Numbered from the stretch's first letter, positions 29,631 to 42,455 are shown. The stretch is DNA of 61,507 nucleotides from Bremia lactucae (GCF_004359215.1 NC_090610.1:12066967-12128473); one strand, 5' to 3'. A program made the numbers and translations. The notes: a model not told the origin generated them from the sequence alone.

Positions 29631-29706
29631 CGATCTGCTTTACCTTTTTACTCTCCAGCCGATCTACGATCGATCTGCTTTACCTTTTTACTCTCCAGCC
29701 GATCTA
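29631..29706. repeat. 40-bp tandem duplication at the GyC/GyA junction
   Basis: CGATCTGCTTTACCTTTTTA plus 20 more bases occurs at 29631-29670 and again from 29671 to about 29706. It sits exactly where the sequence changes from GyC RT to the GyA protease tail. Confidence 0.85.
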
Positions 29707-31742
29707 GGACTTTCGCATTGTATCGTATTAACAGGCTTTTTAATTTTCTTAAATGTTGCTTTGAATTAAGCATTCTTGTTTCGTACTACTCAATTTATTC
29801 GAGTAATCGAACTTCGACGCTGTCTGTTCTTGTGCACAGCCGTCAGTAACTATGTTAACGTCACAGTGGTGGACCTTTAATGTTGCCTGTACTTGTGCAC
29901 AGCCGTCGGTATCTAACTCCACAGTGTGACCGGTTGTGACGCTGAGGTCTTGTGCAGTTGCGCAAACGACCGAGCCACAAGTGACGCCATCGCACTCACT
30001 TGAAGGACATCCACAAGCTTTTGATGGCTTCAAGACGTTAACCAGATGGCCATCTAATAAATCTGATAAATGAGCGACAGGCATCGTCACGGCTTGATGC
30101 TGCCAGGTTATGCATGGCTCGTATTTTCTGTGCCATAATATTCTAAGGATGACATCAAATTTGTATTCTAAATCCAGTAGGATGAAATCATCATCGTACT
30201 GCTGTACATTTAAGGTCTATTGGAAAACCACTACACGTTTCTTAACTGTCACAGATGCACCTGTTGATAAGCGCTCTGCCATCCTCTTTAGAAGTATATC
30301 ACGCTCAACGTACTTGATTCTGCAATCTTCTAACAATTAGCGTCGAATTAAATTGTTCCACGTCCCAAAATTGACTAGTACATTTAGTAACAATTTGTTT
30401 GCGACTATAGTTTTCGAGGTGATGCATCACATGGGGCAATTAAACACAATATTTGTGTGTGAAGAGCAACTTTCGTCAAAAGACCTGAACATTCTTATGA
30501 CGATGGTGGATCACTAAAGCGTTCCGCACCTAATGACCACGACCGTTTTTTTAAGATCCGCCTCGCCGTTGTGATTTCAAATTAGCGTCGGATCCGCGTC
30601 CTCCGCTGTTCCTAGCGGGAGGTTATACGCTTCGCTTAGTGCTTCTAGGCACTGGGTTGGGCACTATACTCATAGGCGGAGTGGCCCGTCTTTTACATTT
30701 TGCAATCGTTTGTGACTTAGAGAGCGAGGTTTCTCGCTCTCCACATAGGAGTGGTGCATAGGTTTTGGACCTCAATTTCTTGTCGTCTCGAAGGACGATA
30801 AACTCCACAGTGGACGAAAGCCTGGTTAAGGCTGAAGTCTTCCTGTTCTGCAATAGAAGCGCTTGGTCAAGCGACTCTAATTTAAGTCGGAACAAATGAG
30901 TCTTACAGAATTGTCTGCAAGAACTTTAATAAGCATTGTTACCTATATTTGTTCATCTTTGGGTGACTCACGATACAACTGATCAGGTATCGTGTATGCT
31001 TGGCATAAGCGTGTAAGTCACGCTTGCCCTGCTTCAAATCCAGGAGCTCTGCTCGAGCCCTAAATTTGGCACGTGCCGGCTCAACTGTTTGCCTGAGCCG
31101 GGTCTTAAAGACCCCATACGACCCAAAAACCAATGGGTCGTGAAGCTTAAGCCCCAAAGCCCAAGATTATGCACGTATTGCTTAGATGAACATCCCAAAT
31201 TTAAAATTTGTCGCATCATCACCGATGTGCGAGCTTCAATGGCATCGTCGAATTCGACGAACCATCTAAAAGAAAAAGTGTCGCCTTCGACTGCCTTAAA
31301 CTTTGCGATTTCGATATTTAAGCTTTCGGGTCGACGTGAAAGCGTCGGCTCGCTAGCAGCATGCAAATGCTGCCGTCGGATCAGTTTCAACTGTTAAGCA
31401 CCCTAATCTCTCAACAATTCCGCGTGTTGGGAGCCTTGCTGGTGATGTAAAGCTAATTTTTTTGAGCCCCGTCGAGTTCATGTTAAATGAACTCGGCTAT
31501 GGCTGCATGTTGTTCCTCTGTGTTCAAAGTGAACAGCATGACGCCAACGGCAGCCCGCATTCGACCGAATTCATGCGTTCGATCGCTCTCCATTCAAGGT
31601 CGCTCAAATAAGTGAGCCTTTTACGCGTTGCGTTATTGCCTTGTTGAGGGGTTGACAGCTCCCTCCTTCTTTTTTTCATCGAACATGTCCAATGTTGGAC
31701 GAATCGCGTGGACCGTTGAACGGACTACGAAGTGCTATTAGG
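29707..31742 (-). pseudogene. GyA-4 gag and protease, 5' half of a chimeric element
   Basis: Minus strand from the LTR at 31743: gag start (about 31690), SRRPESLNIEIAKFKAVEGD (31340-31290), gag core, degenerate knuckle region near 30700, then protease (LSTGASVTVKKRVVV, 30250; YDDDFILLDLEYKFDVIL, 30170) and the Cys-rich linker (ATAQDLSVTTGHTVELDTDG, 29930). The linker contains an extra TDGCAQ unit. Instead of GyA RT, GyC pol follows at 29630. Many stops. Confidence 0.75.
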
Positions 31743-32468
31743 TGTAACGGGGCACCCTTTGCTAGTATTGATAACAGTACAAGTCAACCTACACTGATTA
31801 TAGTGAAGGTGGGGCGCCTCGACCACTTCACGTACAGGACGTGGAGAGGAAGTTCTAAGTAGCAAGATGTCTTTGCTACTTAAGGTTTAATCTAAGGCTT
31901 TAGAAAAGAGAAAAATAGAACTGTATTTATGCATTAATTTCCTACGTAACGATCTTCTATCTGATTTGACTTTGTTATATTAATAATTAAGTATGTATGA
32001 TGCCTACTTGCACACCGCGCAATCATGTCTTATGACGATTGGCGGACATTATATGTAACTGCCCCAGGAGATGAGGTTGACTTCATCACTAAAAATTAAA
32101 AGTGTCGATAATTGCCACTACAATCCTTAATCGATTGTGGGCTCAATCGCTAGAAGATCGCAGACTTAAATGTATTGAGCATGGGGTTGGTTCAAACTTA
32201 AATCAATCAACCAATAGAACTTATGTCGTGTTGCGTCAATATTACCAAATTTGGTATTATTGGAACTATTAAGTCAAAAGTAATAAAGATAATAACTTTG
32301 TACTTATTTGCTTATTTCCTCTCATAGAGAAAATATTATTGAAACGATTAAGTCAAAAGTAATAAAGATAATATCTTTGTACTTCTTTGCTTATTTCCTC
32401 TCATAGACAAAATATTAATTATTCAATTTATAGGAAATAATATTTATGGAACGTAACACACCGTTTAA
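31743..32468 (-). repeat. GyA-4 LTR, enlarged (726 bp)
   Basis: Mirror image of 22571-23308, with the same tandem duplication (32280-32400) and the same protease-region insertion (32030-32165). Confidence 0.82.
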
Positions 32469-32499
32469 GAAGTCGAACAATAATGCCGACTAAGACACT

Positions 32500-32812
32500 A
32501 TGTAGGTGCATATGGCTCTATACAGATTGACATCACGGGATGCGCATCAGTCTGCCAAGACAGAAGACTTCGAGAGCAAGCAGAAAGAGCTTGAAGGTAT
32601 TCCCAACACGATTTCTTTGAAAACGATCGCCGCTGCCAATACGATTCTACAGATAATGTACAGGCGAAGGTTCGCCGGGTGCTGCTGGATTCCCGGACCA
32701 GGGTCCTTAGATTAACGAATTGCAGGCACCTAAGTATGTAAGACTGTCTGAAAGCATAAACATAATGGCTTGTTAAAAGCGCTAAATGAAGAAAGGCTTG
32801 GGACAACTCGTG
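32500..32812 (+). pseudogene. HSP70 C-terminal fossil, copy 4 mirror
   Basis: Plus-strand twin of 22285-22550 (EDFESKQKELEGIPNTI, then ILQIMYRRRF). It is part of the right inverted arm. Confidence 0.7.
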
Positions 32813-32834
32813 TAACGGGCTAAAGTTGCCCTAA

Positions 32835-33342
32835 TGTTACACTGTCCCCTTAAGTACACTTAGTGTTGTGAAGGGGATGGTCAATTACTAAACAATAGGA
32901 ATTAGACCCAGCACTTGGGTGTGGTTTACATTTGTGACCAACCCTTGTGGATGTGATGCACATGGGTGCATTCATATTAGAAGGGATGACGGCTAGCGTT
33001 ATCCGTTACGCGAGGTATCTAGAAAGATACGGTTGCAATATATATTAAGTGTTATCTATAGAGATGACATTTTAATTGGTAAAAATAGGTATATGTATTT
33101 AATTCTATTAAATAAAAATCAGTCTGGAAGCTACTTCCTACTTGGTAAGTGCGCACGAGGAGACGGATTACCGCTCCCGTGACGACACTTAACCAGAGTG
33201 CTTAGTGTGTTGGGTGAGGTCGCTTGCGCGCCCACCACAACAACCTCACTGCACGCAAGAGAAGCAGGTTAAACCGCATCCTCGCTGTGCTAGAGTGTGT
33301 GTCTAAGTAGAGCGTGGCTGCATTACGATGTGCCCGCCTACA
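32835..33342 (+). repeat. Copia-type LTR (508 bp), apparently solo
   Basis: Starts TGTTACACTGTCCCC and ends GTGCCCGCCTACA, giving TG...CA termini with matching ends. No PBS, copia ORF or second LTR adjoins it. Flanking pentamers (CCTAA, AGTAG) do not match. Its end matches 17656-17709 and its start region matches scraps at 43163 and 57334. Pairing with the copia ORF at 11931-13246 is inferred only. Confidence 0.72.
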
Positions 33343-34384
33343 AGTAGCCTAGAATATCTTTTTTCTAGAAGGTCGGTTGTAAATTTAGACGTTACATGCG
33401 ATAGAAGGTGCATTTTGTAAAAGAGCCGGGTCGTTGAGCTAAGTGAAATTTGCCAGTACTTCACCTAGCCCTAAGTGGTACTACCGATGAAAATTATACG
33501 GGCGAGACGTTCACCTTGAATAGTCAGTAGCTTCGCGCATACTTGCTAGATTCTAAAGCACTTGGTCTTGTGCGTCGCCGATTGCGTCGCTGACCGTCAT
33601 TAAATACACTAAACCTGAATTATAACCCCTTCGAAGTTTTCCGTTTTGGCCACGCCCTTACGAATACCTTCCATGAACATGGTCACCTAAACCGCCTCTG
33701 GTAATGGGTCAAGCTATTAAGCAGCACTTACAGCTCGCAACTCTTGGACATAGTCCGCCCACGACTTCGCTAAGTGTTAATTGTACAGTGCTAACTATAA
33801 ATAGCCAAACAATGATCATTGTTTTCATTTGAGTGATGCTTAATGGAAAACATTCCGCAAAATGCAAGCGTGTTTAATGGCATAGTCGCTGCAAATAAAG
33901 CGAAAAATTGCAGTACTCATTAAAGGTTCTACAAAGCCGTCTAATGGTATATTCGCTTACTTCGCAGCGACGAAGGTTATGTATCTGGTAGGTCGAGATC
34001 TTTTTGGCACTCGATCGTGATTGGAGACTTGGCGTGCCAAACGCAAGCCATAGATCGATCGATTATACTGGAAAAGTGAAATGATCGTAGCCAGTTTCAA
34101 GTCTAGCTATAGTAACAGCTGCGACTGCTTTTTGACGATAGGCGTCTCAACAATGATTTTCAAGTAGTGATTGAAGAATATCATACAGTGGGAAGACACT
34201 ATGAGCTGTCGCGTATACAAATGAACGCTCCTCCTGTGGTCACACAGAGGAGCCGGTGACAGTTTCAAAACGACCCGAAATGAGACAGAAGTGGATCGGG
34301 TATTTAGTAAGAAAACGTCTCTGTGACCTCGTATGATTTCGAAAGCAACAGCTACTTAAGCTAGACAGTGGTAGAAGCGGTAAT
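33343..34384. other. Degenerate stretch with a GyB-like gag scrap (33610-33770, -)
   Basis: Minus strand 33770-33640 reads YVQELRAVSAA, then LDPLPEAV and TMFMEGIRKGVAKTE with stops, a gag core of the GyB type. The remaining bases to 34384 show no gene. Confidence 0.45.
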
Positions 34385-34877
34385 CGTAACAGGGTATCCA
34401 GTTATATAAAGATCATTATTATAAGGAATGAAAAAAATTAAGTCCTATAGAATAAATAAATAAATAAAGATACAAATTACCATCTTTAATCAATTTTGAC
34501 TTAATAACTTTAATGTTACCAATTTTGGTAATATTGAACGCAATAAGACATTAGCTCTATTGATTGGTTGCTTTCAAGTTTTAATCAACCCCGCCAATCG
34601 TTACAAGACACGATTAGGTGTCGCGCAAGGAGGCTGATTGCATAATTAGTTAGTATTATCTTTAATCCAGTAGATAGAAGATCGTTATGAAAGAACTTGA
34701 TTTATTATTACAATTTTACTGTTTCTTTATTCTAAAGCCTTAGAATTACGTTTAGTCGCTAAAACATCTTGGCTACTTACAACCTTCCTCTGCACGTCGT
34801 GTACGTAAAGTAGTCGAGGCACCGACATTCACTGTAGTCAGTGTAGGTTCAGTACTAGTAAAGGGTGCCCCGTCACA
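34385..34877 (+). repeat. GyA-5 5' LTR (493 bp)
   Basis: GyA LTR ending CCCCGTCACA, with a degenerate PBS (CCTGTAGCACT) after it. Confidence 0.78.
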
Positions 34878-34919
34878 CCTGTAGCACTAATCCGTTCAAC
34901 GGCCTTCGCATGTTCCATC

Positions 34920-35990
34920 CAACATTGACATGTTGACTATCATAGGAGGGTGCCAAGCCCCTCAAGAAGGCTATCACGCAACGCGTGAAAGGTTTACTAG
35001 AATGGAGAGCAATAGAACCCATGAGTTCGTTCGTAGCCAGGCCAGCCAGTGGCATCGTGGTGCTCACTCTGAACACAGTTGAACAACATGCGGCCATAGC
35101 CGAGTTCAAAAAACATGAAACCGATCGGGCTCGAGAAAAAGTAGCATTGCTTCACCAGCAAGGTGCTCAACACGCAAAGATGTTGAGATAACCGGGTGAT
35201 CGACAGTTAGAACTGTAGAGACAGCAGCTTTTACATGCTGTTGGCGGGCCGACGCTCCCGCGTCGACCCGAAACTTGAAAGATCGAATATTTAAGTTTAG
35301 AATAGTCAGGGGATTATCTTCAAGTGGTTCGTCGAATTAGACGACGTCATTGAAGCTCGCCGCATCAATGATGATGCAACAAAAGTAAAATTTGGCATGT
35401 CCAACTTTGCCAGACGTGCCAAATCTTGGGCCTTAGGCTCAAGCTTCACGACCCAATAGTTTGGGTCGTATGAGGTATTTAAGACCCGGCTCGGGCAACA
35501 TTTGAGCTGCCACGTGCCGAATGAAGTGCTCGAGCCGAGGTCCTGGATTTGAAGGTGGGCAAGCTTGACTTTCACGCTTATACCTAGCACCTAGTTAGCT
35601 GTATTGTGAGTCATCCAATTGATGAACAAATGCAGGTAACTGTGTTTATTAAAGGTCTTGCAGACGGTCCTGTCACAAGACTCACCTGTTTCGGCTTGAC
35701 CAGAGTCGCTCGATGAAGCGATCTCTATAGCGGAACAGGAGGACATCAGGATGAGACAGACTTTCGTCCGCCGGGAGCCAATCGTCCACTGAAATAATGG
35801 ACACATGAAATCGATGTCAAGAGACGGGCCACTACTCCTTAATTCTAAAAAAACATTGGGTGAAACGATCGACCTCCCATGAGAACTGCGGAGGACGCGG
35901 AGCTAAATTGCAACGGCGAGGCGGATCGTAAAAAAAACGGTCGGGGTCAGTAGGTGGAGCACCCTACTGATCCAGCAACGTCAAAAAAAT
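34920..35990 (+). pseudogene. GyA-5 gag
   Basis: 34985-35191 is a clean stretch (ERMSS-type start: EPMSSFVARPASGIV, EREKVALLHQQGAQH equivalent). Then LARRAKSWALGSSFTTQ-type DNA is shifted, HPIDEQMQVT lies at about 35617, and a damaged knuckle RCQETGHY at about 35820. Frames change at least five times. Confidence 0.7.
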
Positions 35991-36099
35991 GTAGGACTAT
36001 TGACGGAAGCTGCTCCACACACACAAACATTGTGTGTAACTACCCAGGTGATAAGGTTAACCTCATCACCTTGATAATTAGAGTGGCAAATGTGTTGCC

Positions 36100-36800
36100 T
36101 TAAACGTCCTAGTAAATTGCGATGCGTCGATCAATTTTATCGACGCCAATCGCAGTAAAGTTGTAGGCTTAAGTTCATTGAGCGCGATATTCCTTTTAAC
36201 GAGAATGACAGTGTACCTAGCAACTGGCTCATCTGTAACAGTAAGGAATATGTAGTTGATATTCAATACACGTTAAAGGGTGAACAATACGGATGATTTC
36301 ATCGTACTGGATTTGGATGACAGAAAATATTGAAATTATCTTTGGATTACCATGGCTCAGAAAGTACGAGCCTTGCATAAACTGGCAGCATCAAGCCGTG
36401 ACGATGCCTGCCTCTCGTTCATCAGATGGTCATCTGATAAACGTCTTGGAGCGTCCACAAAGCGCGTAGATGTCCTACAAGTGAGTGTGATAGCCTACAC
36501 TAATGGTTCGGTCGTTAGCATGACTGCACAAGACCTCAGTGTGACGACCCATCACACCGTGGAGTACGATTTCGACGGCTGTGCACAAGCACAGGCAGCG
36601 TACTTTGTTTGAAGGTCCACCATTGTGAAGTGGAGAATGTTACCGACGCCTTTGCAAAAGCACAGGCAGCGTCTAAATTCGATCATTTTAAATTAAGACG
36701 GGTTGGTTCGGAACAAGGCTGCTTACTACGACACAACATCCAAGAAAATTTGAAACACCTGTCTATAAAAGACATTGCAAAAGTCTTAGATCGACTGTAG
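36100..36800 (+). pseudogene. GyA-5 protease and linker
   Basis: The active-site region reads VNCDASINFID (about 36110), so the Gly of the D-x-G-A-S motif is lost. IIFGLPWLRKYEP is at 36330-36370, and the Cys-rich linker at 36480-36610 contains TAQDLSVTTHHTVEYDFDGC. Frameshifts occur at 36300 and 36610. Confidence 0.72.
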
Positions 36801-37039
36801 AGCCGGTCGTAAAGGATCTCGCTTTGATTGCGCAACCACAGCTTGAGGTAGTTGGAGGATGCTTCCAAAAAAAGGATATAAGTCCCATAAAATTTGAGGG
36901 AATAAGTCTCCAAGAACCTGTTGGAATAAATTTCCAGGAACCTTTGAAAAAAGGTCCAAGAAGAGACTTAGACATTATATGTCTTAGTAAACGTCGGAAC
37001 AAGTGTAAGCGCTTACACACTTGATCTGGTAGCATTTCG

Positions 37040-38230
37040 AGGTTTATTTCGGAGATAATTCAATTGCCAACGCTATTGTTGGAACAGTTCTTGCGTGGTA
37101 TGCGTAGCGGTCAAGTCAAGCAGATCTGTACTTGTCATAGATAATAAGTACGCGGCTAATGTTCGATCGGTAATCGTATTTTCTGCGAAAGAACGTTCCC
37201 AGCCGCTCCTCGATGGATGGAAATATTTTATGTTCGAAAATGACTCGAATTTATAAAATTATTTGATCGAATTTAATGATGTGTTTCCTGATTGGGTACC
37301 GTGCGAGTCGCCTAAAAATAAAGGCACTCAGCACAAGATCGACCCGATACCAGGTTCAAATACTGTGTCATGACGCAGTGGCTACTGCCTCGTAAACAAG
37401 TATTAGCGAATGACAAGTTCTTTGCCGTTCGATTAGCATCGGGCCATGTGAGGGGGCCAGCCTCCTTTCATACCTTCTGTGTGCGTAGAGCAACAGGAAG
37501 GTGGCGAATTGTGCATGTGTTCAATAAATTTAGCGCTGCATCAATACCAGCTCAAACGCCGATGCAACGAGCAAGTTTTGACAAGGGGTAAGTTTGAGTC
37601 AGTCTCAATGACGGAAGTATTGACGGAATATTAAAGATTACCATGTTATCGTCAATGAATCTGATGGATGGAATCTTTTAGATCTGAGTGCGTGAACCGG
37701 ATATTCCGTTCCCAGCAGCAAGTGCCCCAAACGAAATAATATGGGGTGGCTTATAATGCAATGACCTCCCACATTCGAAAGATCTGTAACCATCTGTTGA
37801 TATTGGTCTGGGATCTCGCGCCGGGTTATTTTGATGATATTCTTCGTTCATAGTCAAGCGATGAACGAAAAGTCAGACATTGGAGTACATCGTACCCACG
37901 TCCGCAAGGATCTTTCACTTATGAGTAAGCATAGGTTGTATATAAATCTCAAGAAATGTATATTCGCTGCAAGCGAAATACCACTTCGTGGGTGCATCTC
38001 GCTGCAAGCGGACTACCACTTTGTGGGTGCATCGTTTGTAGACACGGTGTACGCACTGATCCGGAAAGGATCAAGGCGATCATCGACTGACCTGCGCCGG
38101 TCGATGTGACGGGACTTCGAAAGTTTCTCGACTTAGTGGCGTACTTTTCATAAGTACTCACGCAATTAATACGAAGTGACAGTTCATGTTTCTTCTTTGT
38201 TGAAGAAAAACGTGAAGTGGTCATGGAGCG
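37040..38230 (+). pseudogene. GyA-5 reverse transcriptase
   Basis: FLRGMRSGQVKQIC (37085), VFPDWVPCESPK (37285), 37370-37591 clean (PRKQVLANDKFFAVRLASGH, TGRWRIVHVFNKFS), and the catalytic box YFDDI at about 37828, the only copy here that keeps both Asp. The thumb and YFHKYS follow to 38165. Stops are numerous, and the 37945-38030 part is duplicated (GCAAGCGAAATACCACTTCG and GCAAGCGGACTACCACTTTG). Confidence 0.75.
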
Positions 38231-38259
38231 CTAATTGTTAACCATCCTCTGAGGATATC

Positions 38260-38720
38260 GAGCAAAGTTGATGAAAGCCTTAATCTTGGCAATTGCAGAC
38301 CAAGACAGACCATTTCATGTGGTATTTGACGCCAGCGATTTTGCAGTCGGCTGTGCGTTTGTGTAATATGACACAGGCGGCCCAGAGCGCGTCGTCTGCT
38401 ATCAATCTCGTCAGCTTCAACCGGCTGAACATAGTAATCCAGTGCAATAGAAGTAATTTCTTGCCGAGGTGTTGAACTGGTTAAGTTTAGGGTCTATATC
38501 TTGTGAAATCGACCGTTTATGTATTATACGGATCATGCGTCTTTACGCAGGCCGTAAGCAGTCCACACCTCTCGCAAAGAATGGCGAAATATTTGTTTTA
38601 CTTCACGGAGTATAAATTCTCCGTTAAATATAAACCAGGAGGACTTGATGTCGTCGCTGATGTTCTTTTGCGCCGCCTAATTTTGCGCCGGCTACAAAAC
38701 AACAAAGAGGATAAGCCCAC
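38260..38720 (+). pseudogene. GyA-5 RNase H
   Basis: RPFHVVFDASDFAVGCAF (first Asp, about 38310), YGSCVFTQAV where the TDHASL motif should be, and FSVKYKPGGLDVVADVL at 38615-38665. Shifted at 38365 and 38520. Confidence 0.7.
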
Positions 38721-38859
38721 GTTGCAGCAATACGTATTTCGTCTTCAATACTACTTGACAACGTAAGAAGATCCTATCAAGTAGTTTTGCTCTTAAAGGT
38801 CTTATGAATCACCTCAAAAATCTTATAAGAGATTTTTATAAGGTTCGTCAATATCGAAT

Positions 38860-40250
38860 CAATTTTCAACAGATAGATAGATAGATACACAACACGCAAT
38901 AGCTTAGGTATTCAACAGCCATTGCTGGCGACAGCTTTCGTGTCCTCATCCCCACCCATAATGATCTGGCGGTTATGCATCAAGTATGAGTACCAATAAC
39001 TGGGTATCGTGGACGTGAGAAGACTTATGTCACGGTAAGTCCCGATTTCTTCTGGCCTCGTCAGTATGAATTAGTACGCAAGTACATGTGGGCTTGCAAA
39101 GTATTTCAACGGGTGAAGCGTAGCCCTTTATCTCATGCTCCGTTATTACCTCTGCCTTTTCGGCAGAGTGTCGGCAGTCCGTATCAATGAGCTTCGTCTT
39201 CGGATTTCCAAAAGACGCCCACAAGAATACTGGTATTATTCTTTGTGTTTGTGTATCGGTTCAGGATGGTACATCTTGTTGCAGTCACAAAGTCGATCAC
39301 AGCCTTCGCTGTGATCGTATCGGTTTTAACACAATATTTCGACATTTCGCATGAAGATATCCGGTTCGCGGCGGAGTTTTGGCAATCTGTGTTCGCATTA
39401 CTTAGGACATACTTGGAAATGTCACCTTCTGATCACCCTAAACAAAGTTGTCAGACAGAACGGGCAAACCGAATTTTCAAAGAAATACTTCGCGGATACG
39501 TCTACTCGTTTACTAGTAAGAGTAATTTCATGCCAATGACACAATATGCCATCAACATTTCGGTACATGCATCAACAAAGCATACACCTTTTTAACGGAT
39601 AGCGTAAGCTTATCACAAACTCCAACCTTCTTTGAGAGTGACTATTTTTTGGGGGGGGCACTCGCTCGAGCAAAGACCAATTTAGCTCTTGCTCATCACG
39701 CGTTCACTCAAAAGTCAATGCAAAGTATACCGATATTGATTTATTCAACACGAAGAAGATAAACTCAGTAAAAGCGATTAGTCTATTTGCTGACTTTGAT
39801 ATGATATACTCAGCATTGACAACAAAATTACTAGTGAGAGCAATGATGCTCTCACTAAAGTGGAGAATGTTAACTCCGCAGTTCGCACTAAGCGCGCTAA
39901 AAACAAAGCCGACTCAGCAGGAGAATTCTGCTGGCTCGGGAAGCAGTGGTCCGTTTCGTACAGGATTCCATCGCTGATGTGGTGAACGACAGAAATGGAA
40001 CACTGATAACAATCGAAGCACAAACGTTCTGATATTTAAAGTTAATGATGTAGTCCTTCTGTCTACGGTAAATCCAGCATAACATGTAGTAGCGAATGTG
40101 GACAATCGTAAAATTCTGCTTAGGTATATCAGCCTGTTTCGTCTACTGCACCGCCAAGGCAATCGGTACACGATCGAGCTACCTCATACGATAAATATAC
40201 ATCCTACGTTTTACGTCGAACGTGTTCGCCCGTACTAACACCACGAGATC
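38860..40250 (+). pseudogene. GyA-5 integrase
   Basis: The zinc-binding region at 38880-39115 is degenerate. The core is readable at 39245-39595 (MVHLVAVTKSITAF, then HPKQSCQTERANRIFKEILR with a lost QTDG, then TQYAINISVHASTKHTPF). The C-terminal domain is at 40110-40240 (RYISLFRLLHRQGNRYTIEL, HPTFYVERVRPY). A G-run at 39646-39658 marks an eroded joint. Confidence 0.75.
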
Positions 40251-40629
40251 TCAACTGGCTCCAAATCACCCCTGAAAGGTCTATGGCGTCTGGCAAAGCC
40301 TGTGTAGGTCTCGCACTAAGGCATGAATGTTTCGGCAAAGAGTCTAGTTCTCACAAATTAGACGATCAACTGCATCCTTTAATGATGCGATCTTTCGACG
40401 AGCTGTCACCAGCTCGTTTTGAAGGGAATTGTGCGCCCGTTCGTTCGACAGCTGATTAATCGCAACATGCGCACGGTTTTTGCAAGTGTTAGCGGCAATT
40501 TTTTCGAAGATCGGCGCTATGTCTCGACGACGGAATCGTTAATGATTAACGTCTATTCGCAAGTTTCGGAGGTCGCAACCTATATTATTATGATGACTCG
40601 GGTTCGACGAATGAGGAAACCCGATTTTC

Positions 40630-41900
40630 CTCGTCTCCACATCCATTCACGGGCTCGAACAGAGAAGTGTTTCCTAGTTGAACAATTTTTGAGAAGCGTT
40701 TCCTAGTTGAATAATTTTTGAACTACCGCGAGGCGAAGGGTGTCCGAACGAGTTATCTTGTTCGCTGGCGTTTAACCCTCGCATGATAGCTATGGACCTC
40801 GAACTAACGGTGGATGTTTCGGGTCTTGTTCAACAGTCCGTTCTCTTCCTTAGAAAGTTCATTGGAAAACGAGTGCTTCACGCGCTTGTAAAAAGGATTG
40901 CAAGTTTTTAATTCCTTCACGAAGGGATGCACGTCCTCCAATAAGCGTCTTGGAGAGAGTACGCTTTTTAAGAAGCATGACTACGCCTTAAAGCAGCAGG
41001 GACATGAGTCCCCCAACGAAAGTCAAGATAAGACTCGCTCTCTAGACATACGGTGCAGCTTATGGCGTTCACCGACTACAGTCCGTTTCATAAACCGGTC
41101 ACGAAAACTAACCAGGCATTACGGCCTGTTCTTTGCACATTCTGAGTGAGTGTTTTCCAAGCTTGAATCCTAGGAGTGACATCCTTTGCTCGCTTGCAGG
41201 TATCCCGTCAATGCCGGAAAAAGTCATCGATGAAGAATTTGGTATTGTTTTCACAAGGCTCATGAAGCCTGGATGAGTCAAACAATAAAATTTGTATCGT
41301 TCGTTGGTCATAACAGACCAGCAAATTAAGTTACCCGTAGACGACAGCCAGGGTTTCTTTCCGGAAGCGAACCTCTCCCGTTGGTTAATGATTACATTTT
41401 TTTACTAACAAAACGCTCAAGGTGGTATTTAATATTACTTTGTTTGTGGAGATGCACGCTAGCACCATCAGAAGTAGTGTTTTGAAAGTGACCTTAACGA
41501 TCACTTCGTGCCTGGTGATGCATTTAAGCATCACCAAATAGATATGATGAGTTAAACAACGTCGCCGCTGACTACAAAACCCTTAGGTTTAATGGACGCG
41601 GCCCCGGTTGATCTGGAGGCCTCAATAGTTGCCACGGAGTCGGGCGATGACGCCGACTCGGCCCAGTCACCTACAATGGGAGTAACAGGTAAAAAAAAAT
41701 CCACAGTAGACGCATTAGCATCGCTAATATCTGCACTGAGCCGTACTGCTGCCAGCTTTGCGGACTCTCAGGCGACGCGCACGGGTTTCAAACTGTGAAA
41801 TTCTGATATTTACCGGTGTTCCTTCTATGCTCAATTAAAAGTTGGCATTAAAATAAAATTAACAAGTGCTAATTTACAGAAAGAGAGATAGTAGTACTCT
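40630..41900 (+). pseudogene. GyA-5 chromodomain remnant and 3' extra region
   Basis: The chromodomain survives as EKCFLVEQFL (40650-40690, partly repeated at 40690-40720) and VILFAG..PSHDSYGPRTNGG (about 40758-40815). The extra region follows: SLAGIPSMPEKVIDEEF (41200-41245) and an open piece 41592-41798 (DLEASIVATESGDDADSAQS). The latter two match GyA-1 at 9785-10123 and 10270-10500. Confidence 0.6.
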
Positions 41901-41950
41901 CAGCCACTTTACATCAGTCACTAGAGTGACTTTTGTTTAAAGTAAGGTGA

Positions 41951-42455
41951 GGTAACGGGGTGTTTAGTTACATAAATATTATATCCTAAAAGGATTTTTA
42001 TTAATGTTATTTCGTATAAGAGGAAAAAAATAAAGAAGCACAAACTTAATACATTTTATTAATTTTGACTTAATAGTTCCAAAACTACCAAATTTAGCAA
42101 TATTGACGCAATAAGACATAAGCTGTATTGATTGGTTGATTTAAGTTGGATTAACGCGCCAATCGTTACCATACACGACTGGCGTCGCTCAAGGAGGCGC
42201 ATTGCATAGTAATTCTGAATATATTAAAGCCGGTAGGTAAAGATCGTTATAAAAAACTTGATATATCAATACAGCTTTACAATTTACCTATTCTGAAGCC
42301 TTAGAATTTACCTTTAGTAGCTAAGACTTTGTAGCTACTTAGAAACTTCATCTGCACGTCGTGTGCGTGAAGTAGGCGAGGCACCCCACCTTCACTGTAA
42401 TCAGTGTAGGTTGACTTATACTCTTATCAGTACTAGCAAAAGGTGCCCCGTTACA
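41951..42455 (+). repeat. GyA-5 3' LTR (505 bp)
   Basis: Starts GGTAACGGGGTG (first T changed) and ends GCCCCGTTACA. Confidence 0.8.

Larger units (their letters stand above)
31588..32812 (-). repeat. Large inverted repeat, right arm
   Basis: Reverse complement of 22262-23469. It differs by a roughly 65-bp insertion at about 32708-32775 within the HSP70 part, after which the match resumes (AAATGAAGAAAGGCTT). Confidence 0.85.
34385..42455 (+). mobile_element. GyA-5: full-length, degenerate Ty3/gypsy chromovirus
   Basis: 8.07 kb with 5' LTR 34385-34877, gag, protease, RT, RNase H, integrase, chromodomain, 3' extra region and 3' LTR 41951-42455, all in native orientation, unlike GyA-1. Each coding region has several stops. 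LTR ends are degenerate (CGTAACAG, GGTAACGG). No matching target duplication was seen. Confidence 0.85.
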
